Assembly (NCBI GenBank): GCA_946965045.2
Contig: OX337234.1
Location: 3,534,001 to 3,598,000 of the forward strand
Reading direction: 5' to 3'
Source of the DNA: Epithemia pelagica
Lineage: Eukaryota > Bacillariophyta > Bacillariophyceae > Surirellales > Surirellaceae
DNA length: 64,000 bases
In this document: positions 43,601-55,900 of the stretch, piece by piece
Layout: each line of letters begins with the position of its first letter
Position numbering within the stretch: the stretch's first letter is position 1
The notes under the pieces: generated by a model
Database searches by the model: none
What the model saw: only the letters and a program-made list of their open reading frames with translations
What the model was told of the DNA's origin: nothing
Translations under genes and position numbers: made by a program

Positions 43601-45867
43601 GTGCCACGGCATGTCGACGCCAAAATTCACGATGAGAGGTGGGTTTCGTTTGTTGCGCATCCATTTGACGGCTGAGCCATTGGGCCATGACGGCGACACT
43701 GCCGCTCGTCGTATTGGAGGACAAGTCCGTCTGGAGTGTGGGATTGTACAGTTCATCGGCTTGGAGCTTGGCCCGAAATGCTTGGTCCTCCTGCATCATT
43801 TCCTGGAGCGCGGCACGAGTCGTTCCAAAGGTTGTTTGTTCCAAAAAGCGTGCATAATCGTTTTTCATAATCTCATCTCGCGGTGTATCGGACGGTTGGT
43901 CTAGTGTCCGGTAGGCCAAGACATAGTAATATGGTACACCTGGGTTGGTTTGTTGAGTCGTTAACCCTCGCAAGGTAGTGGTGTGTGTGACATTCCTCTG
44001 CTTGTGGTAACGGGGATGCGCATCCAAGTGCCGGCGCCGTCTACGTTTGTTGGAGGGGGGTAGGGGCAACTCGAACGAACACACGTGTTGTTGTTTGTCG
44101 CATTCCATGTGGTGATAGAGTTGGTCCTCACGTGTTGCACCACCCCCTCGTCCTTGTGATGAATCGTAATAGTGATTGGAATAGACTTCCCAGGGTCGTC
44201 CTTGATAGGATCGCGCCACGGGAATCCACGATGTCGCGGCGGGGAACATGGATTTTGTGGCAATGGTTCGAGGGTTGGGCAAATAATTGGGCATTCGTCC
44301 CAACAAGCACAATCCCTGCGATGCACAGAACTTGAGACGCAGGGGAAAGGATGTGACTGGTGGGGACGAGGAGGAGATATCCGTAGTGTTCTTGGGGTCG
44401 GTGGTGGCTGCTGTAGTATTTTCGGTTGTGGTGGTGCTGGTATGGAGGGACAAGAGAGCCAGATCCAACCCCTCTAAATCCACGGCACAATCCCAAATTC
44501 TAGAAGAGGATGTATCATAGAACAGGCGACCTCCGGTAAAGTCTTGGTAGCCCCAGGGTGGTGCAGTCGTAGAAGGGTCGGATGGAGGAGTACCATCCTT
44601 GTTCTTGTCGTCTGGGGGCGGGTTATTGTTTGGTTTCGGTGTTGGTGTCGTGGTATTAGTATTCGTATTGGGGTCGGGGGAATTGGCTAACGAATCCTCC
44701 TCTTGTGCTTTGCCGTGTTGCCGATGCGACACGAGCAGGACGGGATTGGCCACGAGCAAGACGCCACAAAACACGACAATCAAAATCATCCAAAAGCGTT
44801 GCGTTTTGCAATCCGTGGCCGATTCCAATTGTCCATTGGACAAGCGTTGGGGAGGCGGCCACGTCGGCAAGATGGAATTCCACAAGGGTTGTGGATGATA
44901 GTGGGAATGGCCTTGATGAGACTGGAATTTGGCACCAGTTCCCTCGTATGTGTTTTCTGGCTGTGGGTCGTCGCCAATTTCAAATCGAGCATCGTACGAC
45001 AAGGATGATCCACCCACGGGGACAAGTTCGGATTGGGGAATGGCTTGTTGTCGAGGAGGACGACGTTGTAGCGTTTTGGGAACCCAATCGGTCATGCGAC
45101 GCCACATGGTTGGAGTAGTATTATTGGAGGAACTCAATTGCATGCTTCTCCAGTCTTGTGGTGATTGCGCATCGTTCGAATCGTTCGCTGGCTGTGTCGT
45201 GTGGAGATTGGTCGTCCAAAAAGACGACGACTGATTGTTGTTGTTGGCCGCCGACGATGACGAACCAAACCACCACGATCGTTTGTGGTGGTTGTGGTTC
45301 TCGTCTGGATCCACCACTTCGATTCGGGGATGCATATTGCTACTCGTGGGCATTTGGGATGGTTCGTTGGACGAAAAGGGCCAGGCAATGCCGGCATGAG
45401 GAGCGGGCGGGGGTGGTGCCGGTTGGGACAACCACAAGGGTCGGACATTGGGTTTGGCATGATGCGTCGTGGATGGTGCCGCCAAGGGATCTCCCGCCGG
45501 TGGATGGAAAGTCGACGAAGAGGACCACAACCAATGTCGGCCTTGCGAGTGTTGTGCTGGTGGTGCTTGCGCCGTCGGTGGTGTCGTGCGGACCTGGTCC
45601 GTCCCATTGCCATAGGTCCCAATCGTTTGTTGGTTCGGCGTTGTGGTTGTGGTCGTGTCTCGGGGCAGGGGTGCTCGACCACCGCCCAGTCTCCATCCGG
45701 ACCAGGTACTACTGGTACTGGCACTGGCCTGCGAACTGCCTCCGTGCGACCCATGGTCGTCCTCATGGTCGTCCACTGATTGTGGTGCTTGTGATGCTTG
45801 TGGTGCTGGAGGAGGAGGAGTGGGCGAGTGTTGTGCCGGTGAGGAGGAGGTGGAGGAGTTGGTGGCC

Positions 45868-45912
<45 letters not shown>

Positions 45913-46979
45913 GGCATAGTTGCCGAGGTGTGCGGGGGTTTGTGGTCCGGATGGGCATTCGGCTCGTCGGTCAAGGACAAGGTGGGCGGTTCCTTTTGTG
46001 ATGGTGTCGTCGAGTTTGTGGTTGTCAGGGGCGTCGTGGTATCGGAAATGGGACTCTTGTTGCCACTGGTGACAATGACGGCCGGCACGGAATCGGTCGA
46101 TGACGAATCACTGGAGGAAGCGTAGTAGTATTCCGCTTCTTGGAGTGGCGTCAAGGCAAGTTTGTAGTCGTGCAGTTCCTCGCGTCGACGTCGTTGTTGC
46201 GCCACGGCTGATGGCACGACCAATTGTTTCCACAACAAACTGGCTGGGGTCGGGGCACTTTTGGGGGTGCTCGTAGTGGTGGTCGTCGGAGCTGCCGCTG
46301 GACCAATCGTCAAGGGTCGACGACGTGGTTCGACTTGCTGCTGCTGCTGCAGAGATGACGATGGTTCCTCCATGGTACTGGGCCGGGTCCACGTGGTTTC
46401 TCGGGTTTGCTTGTGATAATAATACGTTTGACCCGACGAGGGATCCACAACAGACTGCCATGGATTGTCGAGTGTGGATGGTTGGGTGGGAGGATTCGTG
46501 GTTGTGTTGCTCGTATCATTCGCCTTGTGTTGCGTGGGAGAAGACCCAAAGCCGAGAAACAGGGCACTGGGAGAAAACAAGCGAGATTGGGTGACCGGGG
46601 CTGGTTGTGATTGCGGTTGTGATTGAGGTGGTTGGACTGCGGCGGCGGCTTCTTTGGACGGTGACGACGACGAAGACCACCACCATCCACCACTACTCTG
46701 TTTGGTCGTGTGGTGGTGATTGTGGTCCGTCGTTGTGGGAGCGGTCGTCGTGGTTTCGGGTACCCCTTGTGGTGGTTGTGGTTGCTGTGCTTGTGCTTGT
46801 GGAGGGATGGTTGGTGTCGTTGCCACCGTCGTTGTCGTTGTGGTTGGATTGACCGTGGTCGTCGGTCGTTTCCAGGTGGTTTGTCGTGTCGTGGCATGAT
46901 AATAATACGTTTGCCCCGATGTCGGATCGACCGTGGCCTTCCAACCTTCGGGCAGCACCAAGCCTGGAGAAGAAGACAT
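37665..46979 (-). CDS. Giant membrane protein: two WW domains, TM helix, DUF1800 and DUF1501
   Basis: Four exons, complement of 37665-41324, 41424-41639, 41741-43244 and 43342-46979; introns of 97-101 bp with GTGAGT/GTAAGT donors. The joined frame encodes 3,005 residues. WW domain 1 is at about 9-39 (W13, W36) and WW 2 at 170-200 (W173, W196). A P/S/T/Q-rich region with a Gln run follows, then one strong helix at about 731-754 (FWMILIVVFCGVLLVANPVLLV). The C-terminal 2,200 residues contain DUF1800 (starts NDYARFLEQTTFGTTRAAL near 1040; HPDE|NFAREIMQLFTIG across the last intron) with large insertions, then DUF1501 (about 2580-2990: VLMLEGGLDSYNL, GSWDHH, SEFGRT, SDHGWGGHYFAIGG). In bacteria DUF1800 and DUF1501 are usually separate neighbouring genes. 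No signal peptide precedes the WW domains, so a type II topology with WW inside and DUF domains outside or luminal is likely. Biochemical function of both DUFs is unknown. Confidence 0.9.
45863..45916 (-). repeat. CAA repeat coding poly-Gln
   Basis: TTG repeat on plus, giving about 16-17 glutamines in the cytosolic part of the giant WW protein. Likely variable in length. Confidence 0.9.
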
Positions 46980-47660
46980 GGTCGAATCGAATGGCTTCTG
47001 GTTCTTGTTCGTTCGAAATCAGGAAATGGATGAGGCTGAGCTTTCTTCTTCTTCTCCTCCTCCTTCCTGCTGCTCTCTCTTTCTCTGTCTCTCTCTCTGT
47101 CTCTTTTTTTCTCGAGAGATGGAACCAAACAAAAAGAAGCAAAAATCGTTGCTCTCTCTCTTCTTGTGTGGATTCTTTGGATGCTTGTTCAAGAGCAATT
47201 TTTTTTTGTTGCTTGTCTCTCTCCTCTCCGTTGTGGCGAAGCACGCTCGAGGCGATAGAGTCTGACCGTCGTCTGTCCCGGTCTTTCCTGTGCCTCCACG
47301 TGGCACCGACTCGAGGCGGAGCGATCCATACGAGACAATTTTTTCCATTCGGATGACGGACGAACAAAGGTACCCCCCCCAATCGCACCCATATGCACCC
47401 CTACTACCTACAAGTAGTCGAAACGAGATGGTGTTGGCGAGTCGATCGCCTTGGTGGTGCCATGAGCGAGAGTCGATCGTGCGAGTCGAAACCATAGAGT
47501 ACACGCTTTCTAGTAATATATACAAAGGAGACTACACCACCTTGTGGTGGATGGACTTGGGAGTTTCGAATACACCAGTCATGGAATCTCTCTCTCTCTC
47601 TCTCTCTCTCTACATTCGTTCGAATCGGTAGTAGTCGTAGTACGTACGAAACTACTACTA
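46980..47660. other. Upstream region of the giant WW gene
   Basis: 680 bp between the start of the giant WW gene and the stop of the PS-rich gene, both on the minus strand. Adjacent to the start codon is a GA-rich minus-strand leader (CT-rich on plus, 47040-47110), and a pure CT run lies at 47587-47611. No gene is supported. Confidence 0.5.
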
Positions 47661-50600
47661 CTACAACCCACAATTCACAATGGGCCGAATCCGAAACCGA
47701 ATCGAAGTTGTATCCACGGGAACTGTCGTACTGGAATCCGTAAACACACGGACCGTCAAGTCGTATCCAGTATTGAATCCAAGGCCAACCAAGAAAAGGA
47801 GAAAGAGATCAAGTCCAAAGTCGGCATCGGTCGAGCTGACAATACCCGCAAGGGGCCGTCCCTCATATTCCACCCGGGTGACCGATGCACTTTTATCGAG
47901 TCGAAATTGGGGAATTAATCGATTCGAAGTACACGGGACACGGGGGTTATCACCAGGAACGGGATTGCTCAACGAGTTCCCATAACTGTCCTCAATCCGA
48001 AAGGATTCAATGTCCGGTGGTGCCTCCGTCGGACGGTTGGAGGGACTGGAACTTGGTTGCAGAGTGGGATTGCTCGTCGGACTGGACGTTGGTGACTTGG
48101 TCGGACTGCTGGAGGGACTGGAACTTGGTTGCAGAGTGGGATTGCTCGTCGGACTGGACGTTGGGGACTTGGTCGGACTGCTGGAGGGACTGGAACTGGG
48201 TTGCAGAGTCGGACTGCTCGTCGGACTGGAAGTTGGGGACTTGGTCGGACTGCTGGAGGGACTGGAACTTGGTTGCAGAGTGGGATTGCTCGTCGGACTG
48301 GACGTGGGTGACTTGGTCGGACTGCTGGAGGGACTAGAACTTGGTTGCAGAGTTGGACTGCTCGTCGGACTGGACGTTGGGGACTTGGTCGGACTGCTGG
48401 AGGGACTGGAACTTGGTTGCAGAGTGGGAGAAGACGTGGGGGCATTCGTTGGTTCTTGAGTGGGACTGGAACTGGGAGATCGACTTGGCTCTGTAAAAGG
48501 ACGAGCGGACGGTGCCGAGGAAGGTTCCGCACTGGGAAATGTCGTGGGTTCTGCAGACGGCTCGTTGCTGGGAGAACGACTGGGTTCCAAGGACGGCTCA
48601 TCACTTGGTGCAGAAGAAGGATTTCTCGAAGGCGGATCCGACGGCGACGAGGAAGGTACCAAGGACGGTTCGTCACTAGGTACAGAAGAAGGACTTCTAG
48701 AGGGCGACTCACTGGGAGAGGACGACGGTGACATGGAGGGGCTGGTCGACGGGGCTTCACTTGGATTTAAACTGGGAGATAGACTAGGTTCCGTAGAAGG
48801 CTGATCCGATGGCAATGAGGAAGGTGCCAAGGACGGTTCATCACTAGGTGCGGAGGAAGGACTTCTAGAGGGCGACTCACTGGGAGAGGACGACGGTGAC
48901 ATGGAGGGGATGGCCGACGGGGCATCACTTGGGTTTCCGGAAGGAAGAGAGCTTGGTAATGAACTGGGAACGTCAGATGGACTCATACTTGGAGTCTCGG
49001 ATGGTTGCAAACTAGGATGGTCCGATGGCGATATCGAAGGTTCCTCGCTAGGAGACAAGCTTGGCTCAAAGCTTGGAATAGTCGACGGTAATCCTGACGG
49101 AATGGAGCTCGGTGAGTTGGATGGAAGAGAGCTTGGCTCGTCACTTGGAATTGACGAGGGCAAGGCAGAGGGAAGGAATGATGGGACTCCGCTTGGCATG
49201 TTTGAAGGGTTAATACTTGGCACTTGACTGGGGCTTTCACTTGGATTTAAGGATGGCCCTAAACTCGGAGGTAATGATGGAATGCTGCTTGGAAGTGAAC
49301 TTGGCAGTTCACTTGGGACCTGTGTCGGATTTTCCGAAGGCGTAGAGCTAGGAATTTCGGACGGTGCACCAGACGGCGTTACGGTTGGCACTCCAGTTAC
49401 TCCTGAAGGTCGTGCAGAAGGGAAGAAACTCGGTTCAGAACTTGGAGATGCTGATGGTTGCTGCGATGGTGCATCTGACGGGATACTGCTCGGGTTTTCG
49501 GACGGACGGTTACTTCGACTGGAAGATGGCATGAAACTCGGAGACGTGGTTGGTACGAAGGTTGGCTGTTCCGTCGTTGGGTCCGTGTTTGGTGCCCTGG
49601 TTGGTTCTTCGGTTCCTTCCGACGGCATAGCACTTGGACTTCGACTTGGACGAAATGATGGAGTTTTCGTCGGTTCGTCACTGGGACTGCTTGAGGGATA
49701 TAATGATGGTGACATGCTGGGTTCAACCGATGGGAGTTCTGACGGTAGAATACTTGGGGTGCTGCTGGGGTTATTCGAAAACATTACACTCGGACCCATT
49801 GATGGTTCGACACTTGGTTCTGATGATGGTAGATCCGACGGGGAAACAGATGGCACCATGCTAGGCTTGTCCGATGGTGTCGATGTGGGAAGTGAACTGG
49901 GACTCTCGCTCGGTGAAGACGAAGGCTGATCAGACGGCGTGATACTCGGAGACAAGCTAGGACTGTCACTCGGAGAAGACGAGGGCTGATCAGAAGGCGA
50001 AGAGCTTGGCGATAAAGATGGGAGGACACTTGGTGAATCACTCGGAGAGACGCTTGGAGAACCGGTAGGTGCCAAACTAGGACTTGAGCTGGGCAGCAAG
50101 CTTGGGGAAGATGAAGGATTTGTGCTGGGGATCATTGACGGCAAGCTACTCGGCACACTGGATGGCAAGGAACTCGGTACACTGGATGGAGTGCTACTCG
50201 GGGAAAGCGAGGGTATCGAAGAAGGGGAAGTCGACGGAGATGTACTCGGCACGTCGCTGGGAGCTTCTGATGGCTCTTGCGAGGGTATATCGGACGGGCT
50301 TTCAGATGGAGTCAACGTGGGATGATCCGAAGGCATCCAGGAAGGCAACCTCGAAGGAAGACTCGACGGCACAGCACTGGGAGCATCTGTGGGAGATACG
50401 GACGGGGTGTCCGATGGACGATCACTTGGTGACGATGAAGGTACATCGGTCGGAGACATACTCGGTAAAGATGATGGATTTTTTGAAGGAAGGAAAGATG
50501 GGATATCCGTTGGGTTCATAGATGGCTCTGTCGTCGGAATCTCACTAGGAAGTTGCGACGGGATTGCTGAAGGCGCGTCGCTGGGATCCAATGAGGGTTC

Positions 50601-53514
50601 GGAAGATGGTAGAGTACTCGGCATAACAGAGGGCTGGTCACTGGGGAACACACTTGGCTCATTACTGGGTACATCCGAGGGAGATGTCGATGGAGACTGG
50701 GACGGAAAGGCACTCGGCATGCTCGAAGGGTTACTGGAAGGGCTTTCGGAGGGACTGGAACTTGGTTCTCCAGACGGTTCACTGGATGGTTCACTGGATG
50801 GTCCTGACGACGGTGTCACTGTAGGCAATTCACTCGGGCTCAACGAAGGTTGTGAGCTTGGTAACTGACTGGGACTCTCGGAAGGTGTCAAGGATGGCGC
50901 GGAACTTGGGTTGTCCGATGGTTGTTCGGTGGCTGGGGAAGCCAACACAATTTCATCACGAATGGGTTCGGATGCCCTTGAAACGATGCTCTCACCATCT
51001 CCGCTGCCATCGCTGCCTTCGCTCCCACTACCATCACCGCCGTCTTCGCTCCCACTGCCTCCACTTTCACTGCCTCCGTCTCCGCTGCCTGTGCCTCCAC
51101 TAGTGCCGGGGGAATCTGCTGCTCGGATTGAAATCGGAGTCTCGAAAAAGATACTCGAAACTCGTTGTACCGCGACGCACATTTCCAAATGGATACAAAT
51201 CACTGTTTGAAAGCAGGTCCAAAACTGAAATCGATCCGACACAATGCATGCCTCCAAGGAATGCACCAAACGCCGATCATACAGATCTTGCATTTTATCA
51301 AAGACATTGGCAGGTTGTTCCAGTGTTTCACCATCACCATTGGGACCCATAGTGTAGAGCAAGGCCGCAGAGGACACGGCGTCCATCTCCACAGTACTGT
51401 CTTGGGGATCTAATCGGTCTTTCCTGTTGGACCTGTCAAAGACGTTTGCGGATCCTACCCCTGAAACGGATTGGGACTGCGGTATTTCATATGGCGTTGC
51501 TTCAGTCCCACTACTACTACTTGCACCTTGGTCCGCCATTCCAGTCGCTTTGGTCAGGGTGTCTACAGGTTGTGTCGTCCAGGGAGCACCATCATTCGCA
51601 GGGCCACTCCCATCAACCGCCGAGGATGAGAAGGCAAAGTTGAAGAGGTTGTTGGATGTGATACTGTCATTTGGCGTGGTAGCAGCAGTGGTAGATGAAG
51701 TAGTAGTAGATTCTTGTGGATCGGTAGTCGCTGGAGTCGTAGCTTGGGAGGTCGTCGCTGCAGTCGTAGCTTGAGAAGAAGTCGCTGGGGTGGTGGCCGG
51801 GGACGTAGCGTTGGTCGTGTCTTCGGCCGTACTACTGGTATCGACTTGCACTTCAAAGGTATTGCCTTGATCCAGTTCCAATTCATCAAACATGACGGAA
51901 CAGGAATCGCACCAATACCGAGCCGTCAAGTTGCATTGCAAGACGGTCGTATTAAACACACCGAGCGTCAAGTCACAACAGGGATGGGTGGCATTGCGTT
52001 CGGTCTGGCAATCCACTTGGACATTGGAAATGACACGTTTGTAGGGACTGTCACAACCCCCCAAACTGGTCATGTAGGTGGAATTGAACAAGTCGGCCAA
52101 CAATTCGCCTTCGTCCAAGGTGAGGGGTCGAAAAAGAATTTCCGTATCTTGTTGTTGTTGTTGGTCGTCCACCGGCAGAGGAGTGGCCATGAAATCGACC
52201 GTGAATTCTCCCATTTGATCTCGTTCCTGGACGACATTGGTACAATAGGGCATGACGACTGGTTCGGTGGTAAACATGGCACTGGCAGCCACGGCTGCCG
52301 TGGCTACCGCCGCCACGGCCGTGGCACTCGTCACTCCTGCGGTCGTCGTGGCAGCCGTCGTGGCGGCAGCTGCCGAAGCTGCGGCCGCACTCGCCGAAGT
52401 ACTTGCTGTCCATACGCATTGATTTCACGGAAACGCACAGAGACGACAAGAGAACCACAGACGAGTCACACAACTGTGAGAAAATTGTCTGGGGATCGAG
52501 TCGAGTCGAGTAGAGAAACAAAATCCAAATCACCAGCATAGTCATTGGTCCTCGGCACCATCAAACCTCAAACAATCACAATCACACACACAGAAGTAAT
52601 CCAATAGAGGAACGTACCTGCCGCGGCCGATCCAGCCGCATTGTTGGCCGCTGCCACGGCCATTTGTTGGAGTGCCACTTGCATTCTGACAACCACAACC
52701 ACAAACGACAAAAACAAGAACAAGAAAACATACACCAAAGAGACAACAGAAGAATGTGTGTGGTAAGATGGTTGATTTGTGTGTGGAGGTGTGCCGTTTT
52801 GAACTATCGACAGATAGATGCAGAAACACAAAACATCACGAAACCACCATTTTGAAATACATAGATATAGAGCACTTACTGTGTAGAGGAGGACGCCATG
52901 GCGCCGGCTCCGGCTCCTTGAGTTGTCGTCGTGGTGGCGACGGTCGCCGATTCCTTGATGATTCCGGCCGCGGCAATGACATCGTCTTCATCAACGACTT
53001 GGGCATCCTGCGTCAATTTGGTCAACATGGTGCCCAAGGCCATGGTGGTCGGTGCCAAGACCCCCCACAAGTGTTGCGATCGTGTCTTTTTCTTGTGTTC
53101 CACTACCTGTTCGTGTCGTTCTTCCATGCTATCTACCGAATTTTGGTCGTCGTTTTGTTCTGGCTCTTTTTCCTCCTCTTTGGTTGCAGTAGGAGCCGTA
53201 GCGCTGCCAATGAGTGGTACTGCGGCTGCTGCTACTCCGAGGGGGCGTTTCTTTTCTTCTTCTTCGTCATCTTCCTCACTGCTCTTGGTGTCCAAGGCAT
53301 TGGCAAAGCCCAAGTCCGACAAGCTATCGACAAAGGACGCTTGATCATCTTCGTTGCTAGTTGTTCTTGTTGTGGTGGTTGTTGTTGTGGTTGTTGTAGT
53401 GTTGGTGGGTGGCCGTGGAGAGGCTGCGGCCACGGAGGGTGGTGGATCGAGATAACTGTCCAAGGTGACGGACGATTCCGTGTCTTCCAGATAGGGCGAT
53501 GATGATGATGACAT
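47661..53514 (-). CDS. PSxxPS-repeat surface protein with Cys-rich head domain
   Basis: Three exons, complement of 47661-52405, 52618-52685 and 52881-adjacent (exon 1 52880-53514), with GT-AG introns of 194 and 212 bp, give 1,815 residues. The N-terminal part (1-230) is charged and soluble, with Thr, Asp and Glu runs. An Ala-rich hydrophobic stretch at about 235-280 is a likely membrane or signal-anchor segment. A Cys-containing domain follows (about 285-420: [31 protein letters not shown]). From about 720 to 1690 the chain is a long array of PSxxPSxx repeats with acidic, Leu and Met residues at the variable places, a rod likely to be heavily glycosylated on Ser. The last 118 residues form a separate globular domain ending in VNCGL. 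Rods of this sort occur in algal wall and frustule-associated proteins; the specific role is unknown. Confidence 0.85.
48037..48429 (-). repeat. 72-bp coding tandem repeat, about 5.5 copies
   Basis: Unit boundaries at 48037, 48109, 48181, 48253, 48325 and 48397 are exactly 72 bp apart. Each unit encodes 24 residues of the type [20 protein letters not shown]. Copies differ at only a few bases, much less than the older PSxxPS units upstream, so this block expanded recently. Confidence 0.93.
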
Positions 53515-54390
53515 GATGTTGTTGATGATGTTGATAGATTGGTGTTATTGGAAAAGAGACAGGTTGCAGCAACACAAATAGTGGTCCAGGAAGGAAGCAA
53601 GGGTTCTGGATGTCAAACAAGAGAGGTTCTTGTTTTGTGCTGTAGGCAATGGACGGATGCCGTTTGTCAATGACGATTCATGTAATAATAAAAAGGCCCC
53701 GGATGAATGGGAGGTCTCGATCCTCTCTTGTGCCAGATAAATAGAGAGAGAGAGAGACCCACACACTCTTGTCTCGACCGTGGGATGATAATAGAAGAGA
53801 TAATAGGAGATTGGTTGGAAATTGAAACTTGGAGCAACGGGTCGCTACGCAGAGATCGACGACATGACACATGACGAATGAGAGAGTATGTCCGAAAACG
53901 GAGGTGCGCTCTGCAATCGTGTCTTGGGTACTGATTGTGCGATACTGGAAGAGAAAAATGAGACCGAGTCTGCTTCAAGGCAGGTTATCGGTTATCGCTC
54001 ATGGATGGAGTATGGGTATGGAGTACATGGAGTGTGGTTGTGTTGGAACTTTGAGACAATAGCATCTGACTGGGAACTTTAGGATACTTATGCCTAGGAA
54101 TTTCCGATAGTACAGATTGGATGTAGAGTGAAACATGTTCTATTGCCCCTCTCTGAAATAGTTAACATTCACGCTCGGGATACGGGTTCGACTATGGACC
54201 AATGAGTGGAGCTCAACGCTCGTCCGACGCCGCTCCGGATATGGGATTCGCGTTGTGTACTCTTAGACTACGCTATAGTTATTTCAGTATCTTCTTCTCT
54301 TGTTTGCAGAGGCCCTCCCTCATTTTTTGATTGTTTCAAAAATCGTTTGGACGGTGATTCTGGGGAATTCTAGACCATACTGTTCCGGTA
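53515..54390. other. Upstream region of the PS-rich gene
   Basis: About 880 bp with the presumed promoter of the PS-rich gene at its left end. A GA run lies near 53742-53758. Minus-strand frames here are short and unsupported. Confidence 0.45.
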
Positions 54391-54829
54391 AAAAAGAAAC
54401 AAGGAGAAGCAACAACAACTCTTCTTGCACCAGAAAGGTCCAGTGTGATGGTTGGCACGGTTCGGCAATTCGTGTGGTGGGACTCATCCGAATCCAAGCG
54501 CAAGGGCAATCGGACACACCACCCACAACAACGCTGTTTGGAAAAAAAAAGAAACAAGAGAAGCAACAACAACTCTTCTTGCACCAGAAAGGTCCAGTGT
54601 GATGGTTGGCACGGTTCGGCAATTCGTGTGGTGGGACTCATCCGAATCCAAGCGCAAGGGCAATCGGACACACCACCCACAACAACGCTGTTTGGAAAAA
54701 AAAAGAAACAAGGAGAAGCAACAACAACTCTTCTTGCACCAGAAAGGTCCAGTGTGGTGGTTGGCACGGTTCGGCAATTCGTGTGGTGGGACTCATCCGA
54801 ATCCAAGCGCAAGGGCAATCGGACACACC
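54391..54829. repeat. Minisatellite, about 2.8 copies of a 154-155 bp unit
   Basis: The marker CTTCTTGCACCAG recurs at 54421, 54575 and 54730, giving periods of 154 and 155 bp. Each unit runs from an A-rich AAAAAGAAACAAG start through TTCGGCAATTCGTGTGG and ends near GCTGTTTGG. Copies differ at few positions (for example ACAAGGAG against ACAAGAG). The period is not a multiple of three, so apparent frames through it are not coding. Confidence 0.93.
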
Positions 54830-54949
54830 CGGGGGACACTCTGCCACTACACACTTGGAGGAGGAGCTTGGTGGTGGTACGAGACGAGAGATCTCGCGAC
54901 ACCACACATGTTCCGTCGTCCAAAAAACGTTCGAATGAAGCCGAGGTTC

Positions 54950-55470
54950 CATCCGATTGTTATTATTGGAGAGGCCCGATCGTGCGCCTTCTTCTTCTTC
55001 CTGGATGAGCCACGGCAATTCCTGTTTTGGTTGTCGCAATTGCTGCTTCATTGGCTGCTGCAGTAGCTGCTGCAATTGCTGCGTTGGTTGCTTCCTTGGC
55101 TGCGGCCCAATCCGTTGCTGCTGCTCCTGCCGATGCGCCTTGGAACTAACTGCGCCGATTCCACTGGGTGCTTGCTGGACGCCGTGAGTTGGGCGGGGAT
55201 GGCAGTGCCAGCGCCACGCGTTGGCGTGGGGAATGCTCCAGTCGGGCGGCTGTCGTTACAGGCAGGATTGTCCTTCACAGACAGACAGGAGTGGAAGACT
55301 CTCATCCATGCCACAGCTGCGGGATTCTCCTTCCATCCGGATTGCAACAAGGACGGCGGTAGAGCAGGTAGTATAGTCGTTTCCATGTTTGCCATGCCAC
55401 AGCGATGCGAGAATGACGAAGTGTTTGGGTGGTGGTGACATCCCCAAAGAACCTTTCGATTTACCATCTC
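54950..55470 (-). pseudogene. Decayed copy of the Gln-rich coiled-coil gene
   Basis: On the minus strand, segments match the intact gene at 55901-56737 in the same order. METTILPALPPS corresponds to YPTTIPPLPPLE, TASSKHPVESAQ to ASKRRTHPVESAH, and KQELPWLIQEEEEGARS to NRNLRWLLQEESARS. Between the last two the heptad repeat has shrunk to a short QQLLQQPMKQQLRQP stretch in a different frame, and the N-terminal part is rearranged. The two copies sit in tandem about 0.5 kb apart, so this is a local duplicate that has lost its repeats and frame. Confidence 0.7.
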
Positions 55471-55900
55471 GTCGGTGGAAAACTTGAAGCAGCGTTGGGC
55501 GCCTCTCGTGACTCCAGCAAACAATAAGTATCGCATCATCCTTGGTAGCGCAGAAGCTGGTTCTTTTGATCCTTCACCGGAACCGATGGATTGGATACTC
55601 TTATTGTAGTGGGCTTTGGTCCTGTCTATAGTTCAACTTTATTCATTTTGATTGCTGCTATGGAGAATATGACGTAAATCAATTGATTCAATCGTAGGAC
55701 ACAGTGCCGTCTAAATTCTACTATACTTGTTCATTATGATTGCTGCTGCTAGGAAGAATGTTATGAAGCGTGTGGCTCGAGAAAAATGGTTTGGATGTTC
55801 CGCGTTGAACCGAGATGTGTATCATCCGCCGTCTCATTTCTCCCAACGACTCTTGCAAACTGCGAAACGGACTACAAGGAGGCACTACCCATTAGGGTAC
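55471..55900. other. Spacer between the two copies
   Basis: About 430 bp downstream of the intact coiled-coil gene; contains CAATTGATTCAAT-like AT-rich sequence near 55678. Nothing else seen. Confidence 0.4.

Noticed and set aside
48010-50868. Plus-strand frames of SLGxxDGxxLG type
   Set aside because: Antisense of the PSxxPS array.
54150-54290. GGGTTCGACTATGG-type sequence that recalls a tRNA T-arm
   Set aside because: No matching acceptor, D or anticodon stems could be built around it.
54336-54923. 195-codon minus frame with repeated WIRMSPTTRIAEP
   Set aside because: Produced by a 154-155 bp minisatellite whose period shifts frame; no signal peptide or domain.
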